From an uncultured Lachnospiraceae bacterium (GTDB lineage: Bacteria > Bacillota > Clostridia > Lachnospirales > Lachnospiraceae), in NCBI GenBank assembly GCA_937910785.1, contig CALDLG010000124.1:1-18827 (forward strand): 18,827 bases of DNA, read 5' to 3'. Of this stretch, positions 12,824 to 18,827 are shown one piece after another (the stretch's first letter is position 1; each line of letters opens with the position of its first letter). The notes under the pieces are model-generated. The model was not told where the DNA came from, searched no databases, and worked only from the letters and a program-made list of their open reading frames with translations. Both the position numbers and the translations under genes were made by a program.

Positions 12824-15823
12824 TTAAGCCCTGGGTACTTCCACCATAATATAAGCCTCAACGATATCCAGCTCCTGCATCCGGTCAAAGCCTTCGAAAA
12901 CAAGACCACATTCGAAGCCTGCCTTTACTTCTTTCACATCGTCTTTAAACCGCTTCAGAGAAGCCAGTTTTCCCTCGTAAATCTGCTCGCCTTCTCTTGT
13001 AATCCGAATCAGACAGTTTCTCTGGAATTCTCCGTCCAGAACATAAGAACCTGCGATATTGCCGATTGCAGATGCTTTGAAGATCTGCCGCACCTCCGCA
13101 TGACCGATCACCTTTTCTTCGAAAACAGGGTCTAACATGCCCTTCATGGCAGCTTCGATGTCTTCGATTGCCTGATAAATTACTTTATAAAGTCTCACAT
13201 CCACGCCTTCGCGTTCTGCGATGGCTTTGGCCGTCGCATCCGGTCTGACGTTGAATCCGATAATAATCGCCGAGGAGGCTGATGCAAGTGTAACATCCGA
13301 TTCGGTAATCGCACCGACACCACCATGAATACATTTCACGATGATTTCTTCGTTTGAAAGCTTCATCAGACTCTGCTTTACGGCCTCCACGCTGCCCTGC
13401 ACATCTGCCTTGACAATCAGATTCAGCTCCTTCAGATTTCCTTCCTGAATCTGACTGAACAGATCGTCCAGAGACATTCTCGTCTTAGTATCTGCAAGCA
13501 TCTCTTCTTTATGCTGTGCCATATAGGTATCCGCATAAGATTTTGCCGATTTATCATTTTCATGAACGATAAATACCTCTCCCGCGCTTGGCACATCGGA
13601 AAGTCCGAGAATCTCAACCGGCATGGAGGGCGAAGCTTCCTTCACTCTTCTTCCCTTGTCGTCGATCATGGCTCTGACTTTTCCATGACTTGCACCCGCC
13701 GATATGAAATCGCCGATATGAAGCGTACCTTTCTGTACGAGCACGGTTGCCACCGGTCCGCGGCCCTTATCAAGCTCCGCCTCGATCACGAGGCCTCTCG
13801 CCCGTCTGTTCGGATTGGCTTTCAGCTCCAGAATTTCTGCCGTCAGCAGAATCGTTTCAAGCAGATTTTCAATTCCTTCACCGGATTTCGCTGAAACAGG
13901 CACGAACTCCGTAGACCCGCCCCAATCTACCGGAATCAGTTCATACTCCGTCATCTCCTGCTTCACTCTGTCGATGTTGGCATTGGGTTTATCAATCTTA
14001 TTCACCGCAACGATGATCTCAATTCCCGCCGCTTTGGCATGGTTAATCGCCTCGATCGTCTGCGGCATAACGCCGTCATCCGCCGCAACAACCAGAACGG
14101 CAATGTCCGTCGAGTTGGCGCCGCGCATTCTCATAGCCGTAAATGCCTCATGGCCGGGTGTGTCTAAGAAAGTGATCTTCTGATCGTTGATCCGCACCGT
14201 ATATGCACCGATTGCCTGCGTAATGCCGCCTGCTTCCTTATCCGTCACATTTGTCTTTCGAATGGCATCGAGAAGTGAAGTCTTACCATGATCAACATGA
14301 CCCATAACACAGATAACCGGCGGTCTTGCGACCATCTTGCTCTCGTCCTCTTCCTCCTCTTTCAGAAGTTCCTCGATGACGTCTACCTTTACTTCCCTTT
14401 CACAGATGATCTCGTATTCAATCGCAATATTCTCCGCATCCTCGAAAGAAATCTCGGAGTTTACCGTAACGATCTGCCCCTGTAAAAACAGCTTCTTGAT
14501 AATCACGGAAGGCTGAATCTTCATCTTATCCGCCAGCTCCTTAATCGTCAGGGAATCAGGAACCGTAATGACCTTGATCTGTTCTTCCACAACCGTCTCC
14601 GCCTTCTTCTCCGGCTTGATAAAACGGCCGGCCTTGTTACGGTTCTTTACGTTTGCGTCATCCTCTTCATAAATCAGATCTTTTTTGGAGCGTTTATCCT
14701 TCTCCTGACCGATTCTGCGCTTTTCCTCATCCCTGTGCTTTTCGGCATCCTTAATAGGACTTTCGGGCACAAAGTCCTTGTTATTCTGATTCTTCTTAAA
14801 TCGATTATCCTGCCCGCCGTTTCCTCTCTGAGGGCGCTCACTATTGTTAAAATTCCGGCTGCCGCCCGCACCAGGACCTGCACTCTGATTACCGCCCTGA
14901 TTATTCCTGTAATTCGGACGGCCCTGGCCTTCATTTCTTCTGTTTTCACCGTTATTACGGTTATTATACGGCCTTTCCTGACTGTTCGGTCTGTTCTGGC
15001 CTGCCGGTCTGTTCTGGACATTTGCTCTTTCCCTGTTTTCCTGTCTTTCTCTGTTTTCCGTTCTGTCTCTGTTTTCCTGTCTTTCCCGGTTTTCCTGCCG
15101 CTCTTTGTTTTCCTGCCTTTCCTGGCGTTCCTGTCTTTCCTGGCGTTCCTGCTTCTCCAGACGTTCCTGTTTCTCCTGCTGTCTGCGTTCCATCAGCCTC
15201 TCCTGCTGCTGTTTCTGACGTACCTCATAAGGCTCTGCCGTTACAGGAATCGGTTTCTGCGTCGGTCTGATGATCTTATGCGGCGCCGGCTGCTTTTCGG
15301 AACGGTTATTGTGGCCGCCTGCCGGCCTTCTGTCGCCGCCTCCCTGTGCATTCCGATTTCCGGGCATTTTGGAATTATGCGGATTGCTGACAAATATAAT
15401 TTTCTTCTTTTTCCTGGGTTCCTCCGCTCCGGATGCTTTGTCTGCATTTCCGGCTTTTCCGGCATCCGTTGTTTTTTCCGCCTGCGGCGCAGCCGCCGGC
15501 TTTCCCGTATTTTCTGTCTTTACGGTATTTTCCGATTTTACGGCATTTTCCGTCTTCACGGCCTTTTCCGCCTTTTCAGAGCTCTCCGCTTCCTTCATCA
15601 TTTTCTCTTTATCCGCACGCCTCTCAACAGCGCCGGCCTCTTCCTTCCCTGCGGTTTCCGCCGCACTTTTACCAAACTGCTTTCGGGCTGCCCCGATGGC
15701 TTCATCTTCGATGGAGCTTTGGGCCACCTTCACTTCATATCCTTTACCCTGCAAAAAAGCAATGATTTCCTTACTTTGCACTTCCAGCTCTTTTGCAAGC
15801 TCAAATACTTTTATTTTCGCCAT
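12824..15823 (-). CDS. infB: Translation initiation factor IF-2
   Basis: IF-2 is the GTPase that places initiator fMet-tRNA on the 30S and promotes subunit joining. The 999-residue product starts with an IF2_N domain (MAKIKVFELAKELEVQ). Next is a very long, low-complexity charged linker (about 75-400), then a second IF2_N segment (VPDSLTIKELADKMKIQPS). The G domain shows G1 GHVDHGKTS near 505, the switch segment GGITQAIGAY, G3 DTPGHEAF near 555 and G4 NKID near 607. Domains II, III and the C-terminal tRNA-binding domain follow, ending YIMVEVPRA. The start at 15823 has GGAGG 7 nt upstream; the frame is open for 22 more codons upstream but these lie inside ylxQ. The binding site overlaps the ylxQ stop region (4-nt gap), suggesting coupled translation. 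The linker is longer and more repetitive than in most orthologues. Confidence 0.97.
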   Translation of the reverse strand: MAKIKVFELAKELEVQSKEIIAFLQGKGYEVKVAQSSIEDEAIGAARKQFGKSAAETAGKEEAGAVERRADKEKMMKEAESSEKAEKAVKTENAVKSENTVKTENTGKPAAAPQAEKTTDAGKAGNADKASGAEEPRKKKKIIFVSNPHNSKMPGNRNAQGGGDRRPAGGHNNRSEKQPAPHKIIRPTQKPIPVTAEPYEVRQKQQQERLMERRQQEKQERLEKQERQERQERQERQENKERQENRERQENRDRTENRERQENRERANVQNRPAGQNRPNSQERPYNNRNNGENRRNEGQGRPNYRNNQGGNQSAGPGAGGSRNFNNSERPQRGNGGQDNRFKKNQNNKDFVPESPIKDAEKHRDEEKRRIGQEKDKRSKKDLIYEEDDANVKNRNKAGRFIKPEKKAETVVEEQIKVITVPDSLTIKELADKMKIQPSVIIKKLFLQGQIVTVNSEISFEDAENIAIEYEIICEREVKVDVIEELLKEEEEDESKMVARPPVICVMGHVDHGKTSLLDAIRKTNVTDKEAGGITQAIGAYTVRINDQKITFLDTPGHEAFTAMRMRGANSTDIAVLVVAADDGVMPQTIEAINHAKAAGIEIIVAVNKIDKPNANIDRVKQEMTEYELIPVDWGGSTEFVPVSAKSGEGIENLLETILLTAEILELKANPNRRARGLVIEAELDKGRGPVATVLVQKGTLHIGDFISAGASHGKVRAMIDDKGRRVKEASPSMPVEILGLSDVPSAGEVFIVHENDKSAKSYADTYMAQHKEEMLADTKTRMSLDDLFSQIQEGNLKELNLIVKADVQGSVEAVKQSLMKLSNEEIIVKCIHGGVGAITESDVTLASASSAIIIGFNVRPDATAKAIAEREGVDVRLYKVIYQAIEDIEAAMKGMLDPVFEEKVIGHAEVRQIFKASAIGNIAGSYVLDGEFQRNCLIRITREGEQIYEGKLASLKRFKDDVKEVKAGFECGLVFEGFDRMQELDIVEAYIMVEVPRA
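15025..15180 (-). repeat. In-gene repeat coding for RERQEN / ERQ units in IF-2
   Basis: On the minus strand this block codes for residues about 214-266 of IF-2. First come three-residue ERQ steps, then 18-bp units coding for KERQEN, RERQEN, RDRTEN and RERQEN. Unit lengths are multiples of three, so copy changes keep the frame. Confidence 0.8.
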
Positions 15824-15827
15824 ACTG

Positions 15828-16169
15828 CTACCTCCGTCCAATGCCTGTATCTTCCAACTGTTTCCGTATCGAATCTGCAAATCCTTCATTCAGGACCGCC
15901 AGGGAAGTTCTGTCCTGCTTTCCTATGGAATGTCCAAGCACTTCCATCTCCCCGAACTGATAATAAGGTACTTCATAAAACCCGCACATATTCCGAAACT
16001 TTTTTTTGGTATTATCGGAAGCATCCTCCGATATGATAACCAGATAAGCCTTCCCCGACCTGACTGCGTTCTCCGTTGCAAATCCTCCACTGGCAATATT
16101 TCCGGAACGGGCCGCAAGACCAAGCATCGATAACACCTTTTTTTTCACCGGTTCATTATCTTTGCACAT
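15828..16169 (-). CDS. ylxQ: L7Ae-family RNA-binding protein (YlxQ)
   Basis: The 113-residue product is a small L7Ae/L30e-type protein. It contains KKKVLSMLGLAARSGNIASGG and ENAVRSGKAYLVIISEDASDNTKKKF, which form the fold that recognises kink-turn RNA. YlxQ-type proteins bind k-turns in vitro; their cellular RNA target is not settled. The start at 16169 overlaps the end of ylxR by 14 nt, and the purine-rich GAAGAAG just upstream lies inside ylxR, so translation is probably coupled. Further in-frame ATGs at 16199 and 16208 would only extend it into ylxR with non-family residues. It sits in its standard place between ylxR and infB. Confidence 0.88.
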   Translation of the reverse strand: MCKDNEPVKKKVLSMLGLAARSGNIASGGFATENAVRSGKAYLVIISEDASDNTKKKFRNMCGFYEVPYYQFGEMEVLGHSIGKQDRTSLAVLNEGFADSIRKQLEDTGIGRR

Positions 16170-16428
16170 CTTCTTCAAATTCCCTTTCCAGATTTTCATA
16201 GAGTTCATCCGGAATCGCTATCTTAAGGGAACGTTCCAGTCCTCTGTTTTTTCTCGCCTTACGCAGACATTCCATTGTCATGCAAAGATACGCTCCCCTT
16301 CCGTTTTTCTTTCCGGTCATATCCAATACGATGGGGCCTTCCGCCGGTTTTAACACCCGCATCATTTCCCGCTTGTTCTTCATTTCTCCACAGCCCACAC
16401 ATTGTCTCATGGGAATTTTTTTCGCCAT
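16156..16428 (-). CDS. ylxR: YlxR family protein (RNase P modulator RnpM)
   Basis: The 90-residue product has the family core: MRQCVGCGEMKNKREMMRV near the N-terminus (Cys10 and Cys13) and GRGAYLC (Cys49) with a further cysteine at 54, then a basic segment KARKNRGLERSL. Family members are small RNA-binding proteins of the nusA operon, and in Bacillus subtilis the protein was reported to bind RNase P RNA and modulate its activity. The start at 16428 has an AAAGAG-type site. It begins 17 nt after the nusA stop and overlaps ylxQ by 14 nt. The cysteine pairs could bind a metal, which is inference. Confidence 0.92.
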   Translation of the reverse strand: MAKKIPMRQCVGCGEMKNKREMMRVLKPAEGPIVLDMTGKKNGRGAYLCMTMECLRKARKNRGLERSLKIAIPDELYENLEREFEEDVQR

Positions 16429-16445
16429 AGAACTCTTTGCCCTTT

Positions 16446-17711
16446 CTATTCCTCAAAGCCTTCTTCAGACTCTTCCTCGCCTTCTCCGTCTTCCGGTCCG
16501 AATTCCTCCGCGTCTTCTTCCGGTTCCGCTCCGCCCCCGTACGTTTCCTCAGCTTCTTCATAGTCCTCGGAAGCATATTCTTCCGGCTCATACGTTTCTT
16601 CGTATTCTCCGTCATAGCCTTCCTCATCGTACTCTTCATCATCGTACTCATAATCTTCATAGCGGAAGCCCGGAGCATCCTTCGCCTGCGTTTCACTCTT
16701 GATATCGATCTTATAGCCGGTCAGCCTTGCAGCAAGTCTCGCGTTCTGTCCCTCTTTACCGATTGCAAGGGATAACTGGTAATCCGGTACAACGACTTTT
16801 GCCGTTTTCTCATCCGGGTCGGCGAAAACCGCAACGATCTTAGCGGGAGACAATGCATTCTGAATGAGATTTCCCGGATTGTCGTCCCAGTTGATAATAT
16901 CGATTTTCTCGCCGCGCAGCTCCTCCACGATCGAATTGACTCTCGCTCCGTTCAGCCCGACACAGGCGCCGACCGCATCCACATTCGGATTGTTGGAACG
17001 CACTGCGATCTTTGTTCTGCTTCCGGCTTCTCTTGCAATACTCATGATCTCGACCGTACCGTCCCTGATCTCCGTTACTTCCGTCTCAAACAACCGCTTT
17101 ACAAGCTCCGGATGAGTACGGCTCACCAAAATTCTCGGTCCTTTCGGTGTATTCTTCACTTCCAGAATATATACCTTAATTCTCTCCGTCGGCCGGAAAT
17201 CTTCACCGCGCACCTGCTCGCTTTCATTTAATACGGCATCTGTTTTACCAAGATTGATGGAAATATTTCTTCCCACATAACGCTGCACGATCCCGGTAAC
17301 AACATCCTTTTCCTTTTCATAGTATTGATTATAAATTACGCTTCTTTCTTCCTCGCGAATTTTCTGCAGAATCACGTTCTTCGCATTCTGCGTCGCAATC
17401 CGGCCAAACTCTTTGGATTTGATCTCCACATGGAGAATATCTCCAAGCGCCGCCTTATGTGAAATCTCTCTGGCATCCTCTAAAGAAATCTGTAAACAGT
17501 CATCCTCTACTTCTTCCACAACTTCTTTTTCCGCATAACACAGAAAATCACAGGTTTCTCTGTCAATCTCAACTTTGATATTATCCGCCTTGCCAAAATG
17601 GTTCTTGCAGGCCGTCAGCAATGAATTTTCAATCGCATCGAACAGCGTTTCCTTACTGATTTCCTTCTCCTTTTCCAGCATATCCAATGCTTCCATCAAT
17701 TCCTTATTCAT
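16446..17711 (-). CDS. nusA: Transcription termination/antitermination factor NusA
   Basis: NusA binds RNA polymerase and RNA to tune pausing, termination and antitermination. The 421-residue product has the N-terminal polymerase-binding domain (about 1-125), an S1 domain (about 130-200, with VVTGIVQRYVGRNISINLGK) and two KH domains (about 200-344, with VGACVGLNGARVNSIVEELRGEKIDII and LAIGKEGQNARLAARLTGYKIDI). After the second KH domain comes an acidic tail from residue 345, about 77 residues with 40 Asp/Glu and 10 Tyr and only one basic residue. Typical Bacillus-type NusA ends soon after KH2, so this tail is an addition. AAAGGAGG lies 11 nt before the ATG. It follows rimP by 29 nt, its standard place. 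Confidence 0.97.
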   Translation of the reverse strand: MNKELMEALDMLEKEKEISKETLFDAIENSLLTACKNHFGKADNIKVEIDRETCDFLCYAEKEVVEEVEDDCLQISLEDAREISHKAALGDILHVEIKSKEFGRIATQNAKNVILQKIREEERSVIYNQYYEKEKDVVTGIVQRYVGRNISINLGKTDAVLNESEQVRGEDFRPTERIKVYILEVKNTPKGPRILVSRTHPELVKRLFETEVTEIRDGTVEIMSIAREAGSRTKIAVRSNNPNVDAVGACVGLNGARVNSIVEELRGEKIDIINWDDNPGNLIQNALSPAKIVAVFADPDEKTAKVVVPDYQLSLAIGKEGQNARLAARLTGYKIDIKSETQAKDAPGFRYEDYEYDDEEYDEEGYDGEYEETYEPEEYASEDYEEAEETYGGGAEPEEDAEEFGPEDGEGEEESEEGFEE

Positions 17712-17740
17712 TTTTCCAGTATCCTCCTTTTATCTTCCTC

Positions 17741-18205
17741 TTAAAAATCAAACGCCAGCCTGATGAGCGCGATCTCATTTCTGGCAAAAATTTCGTCTCC
17801 CTTTTCCGTTTCGATCGTAATCGTTTCCGCATCAAAAGCCTTTAGAGTGCCCTGAAACTCTTTTCTTCCGTCGATGGGCTTATAAGTCTTTAATTCCACC
17901 TCTTCTCCTATGCTTTTTGTCAGATGCTTATCTTTTTTCAGCGTCCTTCCAAGTCCCGGACTGCTCACCTCCAGAATATAGGCATCCGCAATAAAATCCT
18001 CTTTATCCAGCTCATCCGACAGCGCGCGGCTTACATTCTCGCAATCGTCTATGTTGACGCCCTCCGGCTTATCGATATAAACCCTCAGATACCAGTCGCT
18101 TCCTTCTTTCACATACTCGATATCATAAATCTCCACGCCAAAGCGCTCCACAACCGGCATCAGCAATTGTTCCGTTCTCGATTCATATGTCTCCCGTTTG
18201 GACAT
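17741..18205 (-). CDS. rimP: Ribosome maturation factor RimP
   Basis: RimP assists late 30S assembly. The 154-residue product has the normal length. The N-terminal domain contains FGVEIYDIEYVKEGSDWYLRVYIDKPEGVNIDDCENVSRALSDELD and the highly typical EVSSPGLGRTLKKDKH. The C-terminal SH3-like domain is KTYKPIDGRKEFQGTLKAFDAETITIE. The ATG at 18205 has AAGGGA 4 nt upstream within a long purine run. It is the first gene of the long operon, behind a 142-nt leader and its own promoter. Confidence 0.96.
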   Translation of the reverse strand: MSKRETYESRTEQLLMPVVERFGVEIYDIEYVKEGSDWYLRVYIDKPEGVNIDDCENVSRALSDELDKEDFIADAYILEVSSPGLGRTLKKDKHLTKSIGEEVELKTYKPIDGRKEFQGTLKAFDAETITIETEKGDEIFARNEIALIRLAFDF

Positions 18206-18300
18206 TTTTCCCTTTCCTTTCCTGTCACATAAAAAAGCGCAGGCTCCGCAGCATGCATATCGGCATCCACTACGTTGCAGCGTAATTCCATATCACATAA

Positions 18301-18326
18301 AAGAGTGGACTCGCAAGCCCACTCTT
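18301..18326 (-). promoter_or_regulatory. Strong hairpin in the rimP operon leader, candidate attenuator
   Basis: An 11-bp stem (18316-18326 with 18301-18311, one G-T pair) with a 4-nt loop is followed on the minus strand by four T residues and then ATGTG. It lies about 20 nt after the predicted transcription start. The T run is short for a full terminator, so partial termination is possible. A second six-T run follows GC-rich sequence near 18227-18240. Between 18206 and 18461 there is no gene. Confidence 0.5.
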
Positions 18327-18359
18327 AGTGTAATCATTCTTTATAACATTCTTAGTGTA
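18320..18359 (-). repeat. 13-bp direct repeat overlapping the rimP promoter
   Basis: On the minus strand TACACTAAGAATG (18347-18359) and TACACTAAGAGTG (18320-18332) are 27 bp apart. The first copy carries the -10 element and the second forms part of the leader hairpin stem. Confidence 0.7.
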
Positions 18360-18382
18360 GCACCAATTTGGAAAGGATGCAA
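18354..18382 (-). promoter_or_regulatory. Promoter of the rimP-nusA-infB operon
   Basis: On the minus strand TTGCAT (18377-18382), 17-nt spacer ending in TGC (extended -10), then TACACT (18354-18359). Upstream of the -35 is an AT-rich near-palindrome (about 18385-18404) that could act as an UP element. The start falls near 18347. Confidence 0.6.
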
Positions 18383-18461
18383 GGAAAATATTTCAAAATA
18401 CTTTTTCCTGTATATTCTGCAGCAAATAAAAACAAACAATAATTCATCATCTACAAAAGCC

Positions 18462-18710
18462 TTAAAACTCTACCGGCTTATATTCTTCCATTTTCGGAAT
18501 GAATGTATTGTCATAAAAATCAAGAAAAACACGGTAACATTCTTCTCGTGAACACATCTTATAATACAAATGAGTCCCATTTTCTTCAATTCCCAATTCT
18601 ACTTCAATATCTCCATCATGTGTGCAGGCCTGAACATAACGAACTTTATATTGTGCTTTTGGTGCCGTTAATACTACAAACTGATCCGGTGTAACAAACA
18701 TGTCTTCCAA
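18462..18710 (-). CDS. Small hypothetical protein, possibly N-terminally truncated
   Basis: I do not recognise this family with confidence. The 82-residue product is acidic overall, has no membrane segment or signal peptide, and ends NTFIPKMEEYKPVEF. Its compact alpha/beta look and small acidic character resemble immunity-type or uncharacterised single-domain proteins, but that is only an impression. The TTG at 18710 has GAGG 5 nt upstream; an ATG at 18701 is the alternative. The frame continues upstream as codons for TEYEEYL, which read like natural protein, until a TGA at 18729-18731, exactly where base composition changes. The gene may thus be the remnant of a longer one cut at that point. 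It is more AT-rich (about 35% GC over 18631-18730 by my count) than the operon genes beside it. No terminator is seen before the rimP promoter. Confidence 0.55.
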   Translation of the reverse strand: MEDMFVTPDQFVVLTAPKAQYKVRYVQACTHDGDIEVELGIEENGTHLYYKMCSREECYRVFLDFYDNTFIPKMEEYKPVEF

Positions 18711-18730
18711 ATATTCCTCATATTCTGTTC

Positions 18731-18827
18731 AAGACCTGGCAATTTCGGGACATGGAAGTCCCGAAAAGTCCAATTCGAGCCCGGATGGCGAGTGTCGGGC
18801 GGTTGCGTCCGCATATCATAACGTTGG
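18731..18827. other. GC-rich edge segment with a perfect inverted repeat, origin unknown
   Basis: The last 97 bases are about 56% GC by my count, against about 35% in the preceding 100. A perfect 9-bp inverted repeat TTTCGGGAC / GTCCCGAAA (18743-18751 and 18758-18766) with a 6-nt loop sits 12 bp inside the change. Open frames run through to the window end on both strands but none is recognisable. It could be the end of a mobile element, a repeat or an assembly joint. Confidence 0.4.

Noticed and set aside
14735..16036. Long plus-strand open frames opposite infB and ylxQ (also 15270-16133)
   Set aside because: They are antisense to the low-complexity IF-2 linker, rich in Phe, Leu, Pro and Arg, and lack ribosome binding sites.
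18731..18827. IS200/IS605-type left end at the inverted repeat
   Set aside because: The hairpin and its position are suggestive, but no transposase, no second end and no known target tetranucleotide can be shown in this window.

Overview
The window looks like the chromosome of a Clostridia-class Bacillota, most likely a Lachnospiraceae relative. This rests on strong AGGAGG-type ribosome binding sites, sigma-A promoters, the gene order rimP-nusA-ylxR-ylxQ-infB-rbfA-nrnA-truB-ribF, and the style of the pnp, infB and nusA products. It is family resemblance read by eye, not a database match. Almost every gene is on the minus strand; the one clear plus-strand gene is grcA.

Right part (about 18.4 to 9.4 kb, read right to left): one long translation/transcription operon. 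A predicted promoter and a 142-nt structured leader precede rimP. Then come nusA, ylxR (rnpM), ylxQ, infB, rbfA, a DHH-type nrnA, truB and ribF. Genes are tightly packed, with a 14-nt overlap at ylxR/ylxQ and a 4-nt gap at ylxQ/infB. Together they handle 30S maturation, antitermination, initiation, tRNA modification, turnover of short RNAs and flavin cofactor synthesis.

Middle part (about 9.3 to 4.3 kb): three separately promoted envelope genes sit between ribF and rpsO, which are often neighbours in Bacillota. They are a Na/Pi-cotransporter-like protein with a PhoU tail, a secreted SH3b-SH3b-NlpC/P60 cell-wall hydrolase, and a polytopic GT-C-like membrane protein. The hydrolase gene has a perfect TTGACA-N17-TATAAT promoter and, just after the predicted transcription start, an exact match to the WalR (YycF) box pattern.

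Left part (4.2 kb to 1): rpsO with its own promoter and a folded leader, a terminator, then pnp. Facing pnp on the plus strand is an 81-residue stand-alone glycyl-radical domain (GrcA/YfiD-like). It is divergent from a small alarmone synthetase of the RelA/SpoT-synthetase family. The end of the synthetase gene is covered by a 32-bp minisatellite.

Edges: at the right end a small AT-rich ORF of unknown function stops matching a plausible reading frame near position 18730. There the sequence changes abruptly to about 56% GC and carries a perfect 9-bp inverted repeat, so a junction is suspected. I see no rRNA, tRNA, CRISPR array, transposase gene or origin. No clearly new multi-gene system is evident. 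The strongest leads are the solitary glycyl-radical domain with its palindrome, the WalR-like box, the rimP leader and the right-edge junction.
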